Part shown: positions 27,463 through 37,772 of the stretch, one piece after another | Layout of the letters: each line of letters starts with the position of its first letter | How positions within the stretch are numbered: position 1 is the first letter of the stretch | From: Anaerococcus octavius | GTDB lineage: Bacteria > Bacillota > Clostridia > Tissierellales > Peptoniphilaceae | Assembly (NCBI RefSeq): GCF_900445265.1 | Contig: NZ_UFTA01000002.1 | Coordinates: forward strand, 434,001-498,000 | DNA length: 64,000 nucleotides | Reading direction: 5' to 3' | Notes under the pieces: model-generated | Told to the model about the DNA's origin: nothing | Databases searched by the model: none | The model's input: the letters and a program-made list of their open reading frames with translations, nothing else | Made by a program: the position numbers and the translations under genes

Positions 27463-27913
27463 TGTAGTGTTAATAGCCCCAGAATATCCGGGCAATGTAG
27501 GCAATATTGGCAGAACATGTGTACTAACCGAATCTCATTTACATTTAGTAAGACCTTTTAAATTTGATTTTTCAAATAAGGCATTGAAAAAATCGGGTAT
27601 TGATTATTGGGATAAGGTAAATTTGACTATCCATGATAGTATGGATGAATTTGTAGAATTTTTGGATGATAAAAATTTCTACCTTGTGGAAACAGGAGCA
27701 GCTACCAAGTATTCGGATGTAGACTTTAAAGATGGAGATTTTTTGATATTTGGTAGGGAAAAAGAAGGTATAGATCAAGCAATTTTGGAAAAATATAAAG
27801 AAAAAATAATCACAATTCCAATGACAAAGAAAATTGATAGGTCACTCAATCTTGCCAATTCAGTAAATATAGTTTTATATGAAGCTTTAAGGCAAAATGA
27901 TTTTAAATTTTAG
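27455..27913 (+). CDS. trmL: tRNA (cytidine(34)-2'-O)-methyltransferase
   Basis: This is a SPOUT-class enzyme that methylates the wobble ribose of certain leucine tRNAs. The 152-residue protein opens with VVLIAPEYPGNVGNIGRTC, the family hallmark. It has the knotted SAM site with DFLIFGREKEGIDQAIL, then ITIPMTKKIDRSLNLANSV with the conserved Ser-Leu-Asn, and VLYEALRQ at the end. It is translationally coupled to the HAD gene before it and separated from trxB by 10 bases with a GGAG site. Confidence 0.93.
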   Translation: MFNVVLIAPEYPGNVGNIGRTCVLTESHLHLVRPFKFDFSNKALKKSGIDYWDKVNLTIHDSMDEFVEFLDDKNFYLVETGAATKYSDVDFKDGDFLIFGREKEGIDQAILEKYKEKIITIPMTKKIDRSLNLANSVNIVLYEALRQNDFKF

Positions 27914-27923
27914 GAGAAAATAA

Positions 27924-28853
27924 ATGTACGATATTATTATTTTAGGAGCAGGTCCTGCAGGATTAACAGCAGGACTTTACGCAGGAAGATCAAAATTAAA
28001 AACACTTATAATTGAAAAAAATATACCAGGTGGACAAATAGCAACAACTGCTTTTGTAGACAATTATCCAGGATCTATAGAAGATGCAACAGGCATGGGT
28101 CTATCAGATAGGATGTATGAGCAAGCCAAAGAATATTGTGAATTTTTAACTACAGAAGTAACTAGTGTTGAATTAAAAGGTAAGGTTAAAAAAGTTCATA
28201 CAGAAGATGGCAAAACATTAGAAGCTAAAGTCATAATTATATCAACCGGTGCATCCCACAGGAAACTAGAAGTACCAGGTGAAAAAGAATTTTTAAATAT
28301 GGGAGTTTCTTATTGTGCAACCTGTGATGGACCATTTTATAGTGGTCTAGATATATTTGTAGTAGGTGGTGGAGATAGTGCATTAGAAGAAGCAATTTAT
28401 CTAACCAAATTTGGCAAGTCTGTAACAATTATCCATAGACGTGATGAGTTTAGAGCAAGTCAACTTGTAGTTGATAAGGCAAAAGCAAATGAAAAAATAA
28501 AATTTGAACTAGATTCTGTAGTAACAGAAATAAAAGGGGATAAGGAAACTAGTTCTCTTATAGTAGAGAATGTAAAAACAGGTGAGAAAAAAGAATTAAA
28601 AAGTGATGATAATAGTCCAATTGGGGTATTTATATTTGTAGGTTATATACCACAAACAGAAATGTTTAAAGATCAAGTCGAAATGAATTATGGGTATATA
28701 GTTACCGATAGCGATATGAAAACAAATATCGAAGGAGTTTTTGCTATAGGAGATAACCGTGAAAAATCTGTAAGACAAATGGTTAATGCGGCAGGAGATG
28801 GCTGTATAGCAGCAGTTATAGCAAACAGATACTTAGAAGGTCAAGTCTGGTAA
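27924..28853 (+). CDS. trxB: Thioredoxin reductase
   Basis: This flavoenzyme reduces thioredoxin with NADPH. The 309-residue protein has the N-terminal FAD fold (IIILGAGPAGLTAGLYAGR) and then GGQIATTAFVDNYPG. The redox-active pair is in SYCATCDGPFY (about residues 133-143), the NADPH fold is [15 protein letters not shown] with the HRRDEFRA segment, and the C-terminal FAD motif is GVFAIGDNREKSVRQMVNAAGDG. All key residues are present. It is the last gene of the nth-HAD-trmL-trxB unit. The promoter for the glycolytic operon begins five bases after its stop. Confidence 0.95.
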   Translation: MYDIIILGAGPAGLTAGLYAGRSKLKTLIIEKNIPGGQIATTAFVDNYPGSIEDATGMGLSDRMYEQAKEYCEFLTTEVTSVELKGKVKKVHTEDGKTLEAKVIIISTGASHRKLEVPGEKEFLNMGVSYCATCDGPFYSGLDIFVVGGGDSALEEAIYLTKFGKSVTIIHRRDEFRASQLVVDKAKANEKIKFELDSVVTEIKGDKETSSLIVENVKTGEKKELKSDDNSPIGVFIFVGYIPQTEMFKDQVEMNYGYIVTDSDMKTNIEGVFAIGDNREKSVRQMVNAAGDGCIAAVIANRYLEGQVW

Positions 28854-28857
28854 ACTC

Positions 28858-28885
28858 TTGACAGAATACTATCGTAAAGTAAAAT
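28858..28885 (+). promoter_or_regulatory. Promoter of the glycolytic operon
   Basis: TTGACA (28858-28863), a 16-base spacer and TAAAAT (28880-28885). This near-consensus promoter leaves a leader of about 35 bases before gap, with an AGGAGGG site. No CggR-type regulator gene is next to it. Confidence 0.75.
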
Positions 28886-28926
28886 GTTATTGTATAGACT
28901 TTTAGAAAGAATATTAGGAGGGAATA

Positions 28927-29931
28927 ATGACAACTAGAGTAGCTATAAACGGATTCGGAAGAATCGGACGTTTAACATTAAGAAGAATTGCTGAAGTACA
29001 AGATGATATTGAAGTAGTAGCAATCAACGACCTTATCGATAAAAAAGGTCTTGCTTATGCTTTCAAATATGATACAGCTCAAGGCAGATTTAAAGGAGAT
29101 TTCGAAGAAACTGAAGAAGGATTTAAAGTAAACGGCAAGGAAATTAAAATTTTCGCAGAAAGAAATCCAGAAGACCTACCTTGGGGAGATCTTGATGTAG
29201 ACGTTGTTCTAGAATGTACAGGATTCTTTACAGAAAAAGAAAAAGCAGAAGCTCACTTAAAAGCAGGAGCTAAAAAAGTTCTAATCTCAGCACCAGGTAA
29301 AGGTGACATGAAAACTATCGTTTACGGTGTAAATCACGAAACACTTGATGGATCTGAAACAGTAGTATCAGCAGCAAGCTGTACAACAAATTGCTTAGCT
29401 CCAATGGTAAACGTGCTAAATAAAGAGTTTGGCTTTGTAACAGGTCAAATGTCAACAATCCATGCTTATACAGCAACACAAGCTATCCAAGATACACCAG
29501 CTACTAAAAAAGATTTAAGAGGCGGACGTGCAGCAGCACAAAATACAATTCCAGCTTCAACAGGAGCTGCAAAAGCAGTTGGTAAAGTACTTCCAGAAGT
29601 AGATGGTAAAATCGATGGAACAGCTTTAAGAGTACCAGTTATCACAGGATCAATCACAGAACTTTACTCAGTACTTGATAAAAAAGTAACTGCAGAAGAA
29701 GTAAATGAAGCAATGAAGAAATACTCAAACGATGCATTTGCATACGAAACTGAAGACGTTGTTTCAAGTGATATCATTGGCTATCCAGCTGGATCAGTAT
29801 TTGATTCACAACTAACAAAAGTTGTAGAAAATGGAGATAACCAACTAGTTAAAACAGTTGCTTGGTATGATAACGAAGCAGGATACGTATCTAACCTAGT
29901 TAGAACACTTGATTATTTAGCTAAACTTTAA
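28927..29931 (+). CDS. gap: Glyceraldehyde-3-phosphate dehydrogenase
   Basis: This is the NAD-dependent glycolytic enzyme. The 334-residue protein opens with the Rossmann start [17 protein letters not shown]. The catalytic Cys is in [12 protein letters not shown] (about residues 150-161), the phosphate-binding sequence is [17 protein letters not shown], and the end is [19 protein letters not shown]. Codon use is strongly optimised, as expected for a highly expressed gene. It heads gap-pgk-tpiA-eno, but a hairpin with a T run separates it from pgk, so gap may be made in excess over the genes behind it. Confidence 0.98.
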   Translation: MTTRVAINGFGRIGRLTLRRIAEVQDDIEVVAINDLIDKKGLAYAFKYDTAQGRFKGDFEETEEGFKVNGKEIKIFAERNPEDLPWGDLDVDVVLECTGFFTEKEKAEAHLKAGAKKVLISAPGKGDMKTIVYGVNHETLDGSETVVSAASCTTNCLAPMVNVLNKEFGFVTGQMSTIHAYTATQAIQDTPATKKDLRGGRAAAQNTIPASTGAAKAVGKVLPEVDGKIDGTALRVPVITGSITELYSVLDKKVTAEEVNEAMKKYSNDAFAYETEDVVSSDIIGYPAGSVFDSQLTKVVENGDNQLVKTVAWYDNEAGYVSNLVRTLDYLAKL

Positions 29932-29942
29932 GAGATAGAAGA

Positions 29943-29975
29943 GGGCAGGGATATTTATCTCTAGCCCTTTTATTA
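29943..29975 (+). terminator. Partial (read-through) terminator between gap and pgk
   Basis: GGGC-AGGGATA (29943-29953) pairs with TATCTCT-A-GCCC (29956-29967), with one G-U pair and one bulge, followed by TTTTATTATT. pgk starts 20 bases on with no obvious promoter, so some read-through must occur. Confidence 0.75.
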
Positions 29976-29986
29976 TTGAGGTAATT

Positions 29987-31183
29987 ATGAATAAACAAAC
30001 ATTAAAAGACTTAGATGTTAAAGGAAAAAAAGTTTTAGTTAGAGTAGACTTTAATGTTCCTTTATCCAAAGAAAATAAAGGCGAAATTGCCGATGATACT
30101 AGAATCAAAGCAGCCCTTCCTACAATAGACTATCTATTAGAAAATGATGCAAAAGTTATTTTGATGAGCCATTTAGGAAGACCAAAAGGAGAATCTAACC
30201 CAGAATTTGTTTTGAAACCAGTTGCAGATTGGTTAGAAAACCACTATGGTGAAAAATTCCACTTTATTCCATCTCCAGAAGTAGTAGATGAAAAAGTAAA
30301 AGAAGATGTAGCAAATCTAAAAGAAGGAGAAGTAGCTCTTTTAGAAAATACTAGATTTGTAGCAGGCGAAACAAAGAATGATGAAGAATTTGCTAAAAAA
30401 TTAGCATCGCTTGCTGATTTATACGTTAATGATGCCTTTGGTACAAGCCACAGAGCCCATGCTTCAAATGTTGGTGTGGCAAGTATATTACCATCAGCAG
30501 TAGGATTTTTAATAGAAAAAGAAATAGATGTTATGGGTAAAGCCCTAGAAGATCCAGAACACCCATTTGTATCAATCCTTGGTGGAGCAAAAGTATCTGA
30601 TAAAATTGGAGTAATTGAAAACTTAATTACAAAAGTAGATACTGTTATTATAGGCGGTGGTATGGCTTATACATTCCTAAAAGCTCAAGGTAAAGAAATT
30701 GGTAAATCATTATTAGAAGAAGATAAGATGGATCTATCACTTGAACTTTTAGATCGTGCCAAAGAAAATGGTGTAGAAATATTACTACCAGAAGATGTAG
30801 TTATAGCTGATGAAATTGCATCAGGTGTAGAAACAGAAATAGTAGACATAGATCATATACCAACTGATAAAGAAGCCTTAGACATTGGACCAAAATCTGC
30901 AGAAAAATTTGCAGATAAAATAAAAGACGCTAAAACAGTTGTTTGGAATGGTCCTATGGGGGTATTTGAAGTTAAAGAATTTTCAAATGGTACTATAAAA
31001 ATTGCACAAGCACTAGCTGAAGCTGATGCAACAACAATAGTTGGTGGTGGAGACTCTGCTCTTGCAATTGAAATGTCAGGATTAAAAGACAAAATTACCC
31101 ATGTATCTACCGGTGGTGGAGCAAGCCTAGAATTTTTAGAAGGCAAAGATCTACCAGGAATTACTGCAATAGAAGATAAATAA
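29987..31183 (+). CDS. pgk: Phosphoglycerate kinase
   Basis: The enzyme makes ATP from 1,3-bisphosphoglycerate. The 398-residue protein shows [15 protein letters not shown] near the start, the substrate-binding [29 protein letters not shown], the [15 protein letters not shown] segment, and the C-terminal nucleotide loop [16 protein letters not shown] followed by [15 protein letters not shown]. All are standard. Its ribosome site GAGG sits just behind the gap-pgk hairpin. It is followed by tpiA after nine bases. Confidence 0.98.
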   Translation: MNKQTLKDLDVKGKKVLVRVDFNVPLSKENKGEIADDTRIKAALPTIDYLLENDAKVILMSHLGRPKGESNPEFVLKPVADWLENHYGEKFHFIPSPEVVDEKVKEDVANLKEGEVALLENTRFVAGETKNDEEFAKKLASLADLYVNDAFGTSHRAHASNVGVASILPSAVGFLIEKEIDVMGKALEDPEHPFVSILGGAKVSDKIGVIENLITKVDTVIIGGGMAYTFLKAQGKEIGKSLLEEDKMDLSLELLDRAKENGVEILLPEDVVIADEIASGVETEIVDIDHIPTDKEALDIGPKSAEKFADKIKDAKTVVWNGPMGVFEVKEFSNGTIKIAQALAEADATTIVGGGDSALAIEMSGLKDKITHVSTGGGASLEFLEGKDLPGITAIEDK

Positions 31184-31192
31184 GGAGTTATA

Positions 31193-31945
31193 ATGCGTAA
31201 ACCAGTAATAGTTGGAAACTGGAAAATGAATAAAACAGTATCAGAAGCTAAAGAATTACTAGAAGCTATAAAAAAGTCTGACCTAGATAGCGAAGTTGAA
31301 GCTGGAGTATGTGTTCCAGCAATAGATTTATGTGCTGCATCTAAAATTTTAGATGATGGTGTTGTTAAATTTGGTGGTCAAAATATGTATTTTGAAGAAT
31401 CTGGAGCATTTACAGGAGAAATCTCACCACTAATGCTTAATGACATCAAAGCTGATTATGTAATCTTAGGTCACTCTGAACGTCGTGATATATTTGGCGA
31501 AGATGACAAATTAATTAATGAAAAAGTTCTATCAGCTTTTGACCATGACCTTACACCTATTTTATGCTGCGGAGAATCTTTAGAAGAACGTGAAGCAGAT
31601 AAACAAGAAGAAAAAGTAAAAGCTCAAATTGAAGCCGCTCTAAAAGATGTAAGTGAAGATGACGTTAAAAAATTAATTATTGCTTACGAACCAATCTGGG
31701 CAATAGGTACTGGTAAAACAGCATCTAGCGATGATGCAGAAGCAATGTGTGCTTTCATTAGAAATCTTGTTGCAGAGCTTTATTCTAAGGAGGCATCAGA
31801 AGCAGTTCGCATCCAATACGGTGGATCTGTAAAACCAGCAAATGTAAAAGAATTAATGGCAAAAGAAAATATCGATGGTGCTTTAGTAGGTGGAGCAAGC
31901 CTTAAGGCAGAAGATTTTGCTGCTCTAGTAAATCATAGAAAATAG
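31193..31945 (+). CDS. tpiA: Triosephosphate isomerase
   Basis: This is the TIM-barrel enzyme interconverting the two triose phosphates. The 250-residue protein has VGNWKMNKTVSEAKELL with the catalytic Lys, ILGHSERRDIFGE with the catalytic His (about residue 95), and IAYEPIWAIGTGKTAS with the catalytic Glu (about residue 167). The phosphate-binding GGSVKPANVKELM and GALVGGASLKAEDF follow. It sits between pgk and eno in the usual order. The phosphoglycerate mutase gene often found in this operon (gpmI) is not here. Confidence 0.98.
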   Translation: MRKPVIVGNWKMNKTVSEAKELLEAIKKSDLDSEVEAGVCVPAIDLCAASKILDDGVVKFGGQNMYFEESGAFTGEISPLMLNDIKADYVILGHSERRDIFGEDDKLINEKVLSAFDHDLTPILCCGESLEEREADKQEEKVKAQIEAALKDVSEDDVKKLIIAYEPIWAIGTGKTASSDDAEAMCAFIRNLVAELYSKEASEAVRIQYGGSVKPANVKELMAKENIDGALVGGASLKAEDFAALVNHRK

Positions 31946-31957
31946 GAAATTTTATAA

Positions 31958-33277
<1,320 letters not shown>

Positions 33278-33285
33278 TAATAAAT

Positions 33286-33315
33286 AAAAGTGGGGAAGTA
33301 TTTCCCTGCTTTTTT
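33286..33315 (+). terminator. Terminator of the glycolytic operon
   Basis: A 12-pair stem (33286-33297 with 33302-33313), containing AAAAGTGGGGAA and TTCCCTGCTTTT with two G-U pairs, loop GTAT, then a T run. Confidence 0.88.
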
Positions 33316-33366
33316 ATTTATATAAATATTGGGTATTATAATATTAGCTTAATCTATAAACAAAAA

Positions 33367-33395
33367 TTGCGTTGTGGCCCTTCCTGTGGTATCAT
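33367..33395 (+). promoter_or_regulatory. Probable promoter of secG
   Basis: TTGCGT (33367-33372), a 17-base spacer and TATCAT (33390-33395), about 29 bases before the secG start, which has a GGAGGTG ribosome site. Confidence 0.55.
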
Positions 33396-33423
33396 ATAGA
33401 GTGATGAAAACGGAGGTGTCTAG

Positions 33424-33651
33424 ATGGAAAATTTCTTTGCAGTTATATTAATGCTTGCATCGCTAATTATTGTAGTTGGTGTTACTATGCAAGATCCAAA
33501 AACTGACGGACTAGGAACACTAGCTGGCCAAGAAACAAACGTATTTGGTAGAAGTGCTCATAGAACTAAAAATGAAATGTTAGATAAAGTTGTAATTGCT
33601 GGAGGAGTATTACTTTTCTTAGGAAGTATCATAATGCTAGCAGTTATGTAA
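33424..33651 (+). CDS. secG: Preprotein translocase subunit SecG
   Basis: This is the small membrane subunit of the SecYEG channel. It is 75 residues with two transmembrane helices (about 4-20 and 53-72) joined by a loop with TDGLGTLAGQETNVFG, the family's LSG-like loop, and RTKNEMLDK before the second helix. The neighbourhood secG-rnr-smpB is classic for Firmicutes. It has its own promoter and is followed by a terminator hairpin, so rnr behind it may depend on read-through or on its own weak start. Confidence 0.92.
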   Translation: MENFFAVILMLASLIIVVGVTMQDPKTDGLGTLAGQETNVFGRSAHRTKNEMLDKVVIAGGVLLFLGSIIMLAVM

Positions 33652-33692
33652 GGGGCTACAGATAGACTTTAAGCTATCTAGCCTCTTTTTTT
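33652..33692 (+). terminator. Terminator after secG
   Basis: GGGGCTA (33652-33658) with TAGCCTC (33679-33685), and GATAG (33661-33665) with CTATC (33674-33678). A bulged CA separates the two stems on the left arm. A run of seven T follows. It lies between secG and rnr. Confidence 0.85.
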
Positions 33693-33709
33693 ATAGAAAA
33701 GGATAAGAT

Positions 33710-35851
33710 ATGAATCTAAAAGAACTAATTTTAAACATAGTAAATGATGAAAACTATGAAGTGATGACAATTAAAGAACTAGAAAAATATTTGCAAGTAG
33801 ATAAGTACACCAAAAAAGTAGTTTATGAAGAACTAAAAAATCTTGAAAAAGAAAATAAACTACGCATCTCCCATAAAAAGAAAATTATGCCCCTAAGTGA
33901 GGAAGAAAAGTCGTTAATAGGTGAAATTTCCCTTGCCCAAGCTGGCTATGGTTTTTTTATTTCAGATAATAAAGATTTTAAAGATGTTTTTATTTCGAAA
34001 GACAATCTAAATAAAGCCTTTGATGGAGACAAGGTAAAAATTGAAATAATAAAAGCTGCTGAAAAAGGAAAAAATGCTGAAGGACGAGTTGTCGAAATCA
34101 TCAAAAGAGCCAATAAAAAAGTTGTAGGTACTTTTCAAGAATCAAAAGGTTTTGGATTTGTCGTAGCTGATAATAAGTCAATTGGTCAAGATATATATAT
34201 AGATAAGAAACTTTCTAAAAAAGCAAAAAATAAAGATAAGGTAGTTGCTGAGATAATTAATTATCCTAAAAAAGGCAAACCAGAAGGAAGAATTATTGAC
34301 ATTATTGGCCATAAAAATGACAAAAACGTAGATATTTATTCCTTGGCAGCCCAACACGGTATACCTTATCAGTTTTCTAAAGAAACAAAAAAAGAAGTCC
34401 TATATATAAATAAAGAAGTAAAAGAAGATGAACTAGAAAACCGTACGGACTTCAGAGATTTATTTACAGTTACTATAGATGGCAGAGATTCAAAAGACTT
34501 TGATGATGCTATATCAATTGATAAAAATGGTGAAAATTACGATTTATATGTTCACATAGCTGATGTTTCTCATTATGTAAAAAGAGGAACAGCTATAGAC
34601 CATGATGCCTATGATAGGGGAAATTCAACTTATTTATATAATGTAGTTATTCCCATGCTACCAAAAGAGCTATCAAATGGTATCTGCTCGCTGAATCCAA
34701 ACGTAGATAGGCTTGCAGTATCTTTAAAAATGACTATTAATAAAAAAGGTAAAATAATTGCCAATGACTTTTACAAATCAGTTATAAATTCAAATCATAG
34801 GCTAGTCTATGACGATGTAAATAAATTTATAGATGATAGTGATAGCTCAGTTTATGAGGATGAAATATTAAAAGAAAAATTATTAATATTCAATGATCTA
34901 CATAAAATTCTACGAGCAAAAAGAGAAGATAGGGGAGCTATAGATTTTGATTTTACAGAAAGTCAAATAGATGTTACCGATGATGGAAAAGTATTAAATA
35001 TATCTGTTCATGAGCGTGGATCAGGAAATAAAATGATAGAAGAATTTATGCTTGCTGCCAATGAGACAGTAGCAACTTTATTTGGATATATGGATTTTCC
35101 ATTTATATATCGTATCCACGAAAAACCTTCTAAAGATAAACTAGATGGTTTTAAACAAGCTTTAAATACTATGGGCTACAATATCCGAGGAAATGAACTA
35201 CATCCAAAAGATTTCCAAAGAATTTTAGAAGAAGTAGAAGGTGAAAGCGAAGCAAATGTAGTAAATTTACTAATGCTACGTACTATGCAAAAGGCAAAAT
35301 ACAGTAAAAAACGTGATATACACTTTGGTTTATCCACTGAATTCTATACACATTTTACAAGTCCTATTCGTAGATATCCAGACCTTATAGTTCACAGACT
35401 ATTAAAAACATATATAGATAATAGGTTGAATAAACTAAATCAAGTAAGCCTAGAAAATAGCTTAGAAAAATCTAGTGAACATCTATCAATGACAGAAAGA
35501 CGCTCAGAAGATACAGAACGCGATGTAGAAGATCTGATGAAATGTAAATATATGCGTAGGTTTATAGGAGAAGAATTTACTGGTACAATATCTTCTGTGA
35601 CAGATTTTGGTATATTTGTAGAATTAGATAATACTGTAGAAGGATTATTTATGTACAAATTTTCACCAGATAGATTTGAATACCAAGAAGAAAGCCTAAA
35701 AGCAGTAAATACAGACAATCACAAGATTTATTCTATAGGTGATGAAGTGAGAATAAAAGTAATAAATGTCGATATTTATAGTAGAAATATTGACTTCGAT
35801 TTATTGGAGGAAAATGAAACAGTTAGCCAACAACAAGAAAGCCTTTCATGA
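33710..35851 (+). CDS. rnr: Ribonuclease R
   Basis: This is a 3'-5' exoribonuclease that degrades structured RNA and also acts with tmRNA/SmpB in decay of stalled messages. The 713-residue protein has an N-terminal winged helix (about 1-60), two cold-shock-like domains (GYGFFISDN and GFGFVVADN), and the RNB catalytic domain with TIDGRDSKDFDDAISIDK (about residues 258-275). A C-terminal S1 domain (TISSVTDFGIFVELDNT) follows. The Asp cluster of the active site is complete. Its last 38 bases overlap the start of smpB, so the pair is coupled. Confidence 0.96.
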   Translation: MNLKELILNIVNDENYEVMTIKELEKYLQVDKYTKKVVYEELKNLEKENKLRISHKKKIMPLSEEEKSLIGEISLAQAGYGFFISDNKDFKDVFISKDNLNKAFDGDKVKIEIIKAAEKGKNAEGRVVEIIKRANKKVVGTFQESKGFGFVVADNKSIGQDIYIDKKLSKKAKNKDKVVAEIINYPKKGKPEGRIIDIIGHKNDKNVDIYSLAAQHGIPYQFSKETKKEVLYINKEVKEDELENRTDFRDLFTVTIDGRDSKDFDDAISIDKNGENYDLYVHIADVSHYVKRGTAIDHDAYDRGNSTYLYNVVIPMLPKELSNGICSLNPNVDRLAVSLKMTINKKGKIIANDFYKSVINSNHRLVYDDVNKFIDDSDSSVYEDEILKEKLLIFNDLHKILRAKREDRGAIDFDFTESQIDVTDDGKVLNISVHERGSGNKMIEEFMLAANETVATLFGYMDFPFIYRIHEKPSKDKLDGFKQALNTMGYNIRGNELHPKDFQRILEEVEGESEANVVNLLMLRTMQKAKYSKKRDIHFGLSTEFYTHFTSPIRRYPDLIVHRLLKTYIDNRLNKLNQVSLENSLEKSSEHLSMTERRSEDTERDVEDLMKCKYMRRFIGEEFTGTISSVTDFGIFVELDNTVEGLFMYKFSPDRFEYQEESLKAVNTDNHKIYSIGDEVRIKVINVDIYSRNIDFDLLEENETVSQQQESLS

Positions 35852-36257
35852 TTACTTCATAGAAAAAAAATATGAAGCAGGCATAGAATTACAAGGCAGT
35901 GAGGTAAAAAGTATTAAACAAGGAAAAGTAAGCATAAAAGAAAGTTTTATAGGTGATAGAAACGGACAAATGTATATCTATGGTATGCATGTCACACCAT
36001 TTAAAGAAGCTTATGATCAAAAAATAGATCCAACTAGAACCCGTAAATTATTATTGCACAAAAAAGAAATAGATACCCTAATTGGCAAAAAAACTAAAGA
36101 TGGCTATACCATAGTCCCACTTAGTGTATACGAAAAAAACGGACTAGTAAAAATAGAACTGGCCCTAGCCAAGGGTAAGAAGCAATATGATAAGCGAGAA
36201 ACAATTAAAAGAAGAGAAGCAGATCGTAAAATTGATAGAGCTTTAAAAAATTATTAA
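35814..36257 (+). CDS. smpB: SsrA-binding protein SmpB
   Basis: SmpB delivers tmRNA to stalled ribosomes. The 147-residue protein starts with NKKAFHDYFIEKKYEAGIEL and contains LQGSEVKSIKQGKVSIKESF and the basic C-terminal tail GKKQYDKRETIKRREADRKI that enters the ribosomal mRNA channel. The start at 35814 follows TTGGAGG and gives the standard length. A longer frame from 35766 lies inside rnr and is rejected. ssrA, often directly downstream, is not here: the 100 bases after smpB show no tmRNA-like ends. Confidence 0.95.
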   Translation: MKQLANNKKAFHDYFIEKKYEAGIELQGSEVKSIKQGKVSIKESFIGDRNGQMYIYGMHVTPFKEAYDQKIDPTRTRKLLLHKKEIDTLIGKKTKDGYTIVPLSVYEKNGLVKIELALAKGKKQYDKRETIKRREADRKIDRALKNY

Positions 36258-36359
36258 GTTATTCCGTGTTTACGGGTTCAGCTCATATATATGGTCGATT
36301 TTATTTTTTAATATAATAAAAAAGGTATAATAGCCAAAGATAAAAATCAGGAGGCTAAT

Positions 36360-36833
36360 ATGAAAAAAATATTACCGGTAATTTTAGCGGCTGTTCTTAT
36401 AATAGGATTTATAGATTATAGAGAAAAAAACAAGCCTAAAAACATTGAAAACAACGATCAGCAAATAGAAAATCGATTGGATCAAGATACAAGTAATAAT
36501 ATAAGTGAAAATAATATTCAAAATAACAATATTGAAAATCAAACAGCAAATGTAGACAATAATGATATAGATACTGGCATAGAATATGTAAAAAATAATG
36601 ACTTTAATCAGCTTAGTGACGATGAAAAAGCAAATCTTTACACTATGGCTACAAATGCCATAGAAGAAATGGGCTATGATACTAGTGACTTTAGCTACGA
36701 AGATTTAAATTATCTTTATAATGCTTGTCAAAACTACATGATAGAAAACAATGTAGATACTAATTCACTTTCTGTAAGGGACCAAGCCAAACTATACAAT
36801 ATATTAAGATCCTATCTAAAAAATAAAAACTAA
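36360..36833 (+). CDS. Small exported or membrane-anchored protein, Asn-rich
   Basis: I do not recognise this 157-residue protein. It has an N-terminal hydrophobic segment (ILPVILAAVLIIGFIDY, about residues 4-20) without a lipobox Cys, so it is a signal anchor or an uncleaved signal. A low-complexity Asn/Ile/Gln-rich linker follows at about residues 25-75. The C-terminal part (about 80-157) is an ordered acidic and aromatic domain with repeated LSDDEKANLYTM-like and LYNACQNYM-like helices. A GGAGG site and a TATAAT (36326-36331) precede it, so it is probably expressed alone. A bidirectional terminator follows. Confidence 0.7.
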   Translation: MKKILPVILAAVLIIGFIDYREKNKPKNIENNDQQIENRLDQDTSNNISENNIQNNNIENQTANVDNNDIDTGIEYVKNNDFNQLSDDEKANLYTMATNAIEEMGYDTSDFSYEDLNYLYNACQNYMIENNVDTNSLSVRDQAKLYNILRSYLKNKN

Positions 36834-36860
36834 AAACCAGGGGAGATGTCCTCTGGTTTT
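36833..36860. terminator. Bidirectional terminator between the exported protein and the cupin
   Basis: AAAACCAGGGGA (36833-36844) pairs with TCCTCTGGTTTT (36849-36860), with one G-U pair and loop GATG. T runs occur on both strands, serving the two convergent genes. Confidence 0.88.
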
Positions 36861-37146
36861 ATTTTAAATCTGACTTTATAACCATAAGCTTGCTATCTTC
36901 TAAAGCTTTTAGACTATGACTAAGATTTGGCTTTAGAGTTATAATATCACCAGCTTTTATTGTATAATCTTTATTTTCTTCAGTAAAAATAATTTCACCT
37001 TCATATATAACGACAACAACTGACATATCACTATTATGACTAGGGATACTCTCACCAGCTTTTAAATTTAGATGGGTAACTACTTGATTATCACTTTCAT
37101 AAATATTATGTGCCTTTGCACTAGTATCCTTTACTGAATATTTCAT
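36859..37146 (-). CDS. Cupin-domain protein
   Basis: This is a 95-residue single-domain cupin, a small beta barrel that usually binds a metal. The first cupin motif is reduced (ESIPSHNSDMSVVVVIYEGE), keeping one His and the Glu-Gly turn. The second is AGDIITLKPNLSHSLKALED with the last His. No fused domain is present, so the substrate or ligand is unknown. The gene is transcribed alone on the minus strand, with an AGGAGG site just before its ATG (37149-37154), diverging from the thermonuclease gene. Confidence 0.82.
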   Translation of the reverse strand: MKYSVKDTSAKAHNIYESDNQVVTHLNLKAGESIPSHNSDMSVVVVIYEGEIIFTEENKDYTIKAGDIITLKPNLSHSLKALEDSKLMVIKSDLK

Positions 37147-37224
37147 AAAACCTCCTAAAACATTCTTGCTTACATTTTACCAAAACTTTCGCTATAATCT
37201 ATATATAAGATTAAGGAGAATAGT

Positions 37225-37761
37225 ATGAAAAGAAAAAATAATAAAATATCCAATATTATTGGCATTATCATAATACTTACTGCGGTACTAGCAAACAATA
37301 ACTTTTTTGCTAAAGTAGATCCTAACTACCAAACAGGAAAAGTAATAAGAGTTGTAGATGGAGATACAGCAGTAATTAGAATGAAGAATGAAAACCAAAA
37401 AGTTAGATTTATAGGAATGGATACACCAGAATATAATCCAATAAGAAATATATCCGATCCATGGGGAAAAGAAGCCAGTGAATTTACAAAAAATTTATTA
37501 GAAAACAAAATAGTATACTTAGAAAAAGATGTATCAGAAACTGACAAATATAATAGATTATTAAGATATATTTGGTTAGAACCACCACAAGATCCGGGTA
37601 ATCCCACATATGAAGAAATAGAAAATCTAATGATTAATGGAATACTAGTGAGAGATGGTTATGCAAGAGCAAAAACATACAAACCAGATACAAAATATCA
37701 ATATGAATTAAAAGAAATCGAGAAAAGTGCAAAAAATAAAAAACTTGCTATATGGAGCTAA
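37225..37761 (+). CDS. Secreted or membrane-anchored thermonuclease (SNase family)
   Basis: This is a staphylococcal-nuclease-like enzyme, which degrades DNA and RNA with calcium. The first 30 residues are a signal or anchor (IIGIIIILTAVLANNNFF). The catalytic set is complete: VVDGDT, the Arg in KVRFIGMDTPE followed by its Asp, Thr and Glu, and the second Arg in ETDKYNRLLRYIWL. The length of 178 residues is normal. It starts after a TAAGGAG site and is followed within 11 bases by the cas3 remnant, so both may share a transcript. Its role is probably nutritional or in degrading extracellular DNA. Confidence 0.9.
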   Translation: MKRKNNKISNIIGIIIILTAVLANNNFFAKVDPNYQTGKVIRVVDGDTAVIRMKNENQKVRFIGMDTPEYNPIRNISDPWGKEASEFTKNLLENKIVYLEKDVSETDKYNRLLRYIWLEPPQDPGNPTYEEIENLMINGILVRDGYARAKTYKPDTKYQYELKEIEKSAKNKKLAIWS

Positions 37762-37772
37762 GGAGAATATAA

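Noticed and set aside
36258-36359. Search for ssrA directly after smpB
   Set aside because: A short CCGT/ACGG hairpin and GGGTTCAG are present, but there are no tmRNA acceptor ends or tag frame. Nothing supports a tmRNA here.
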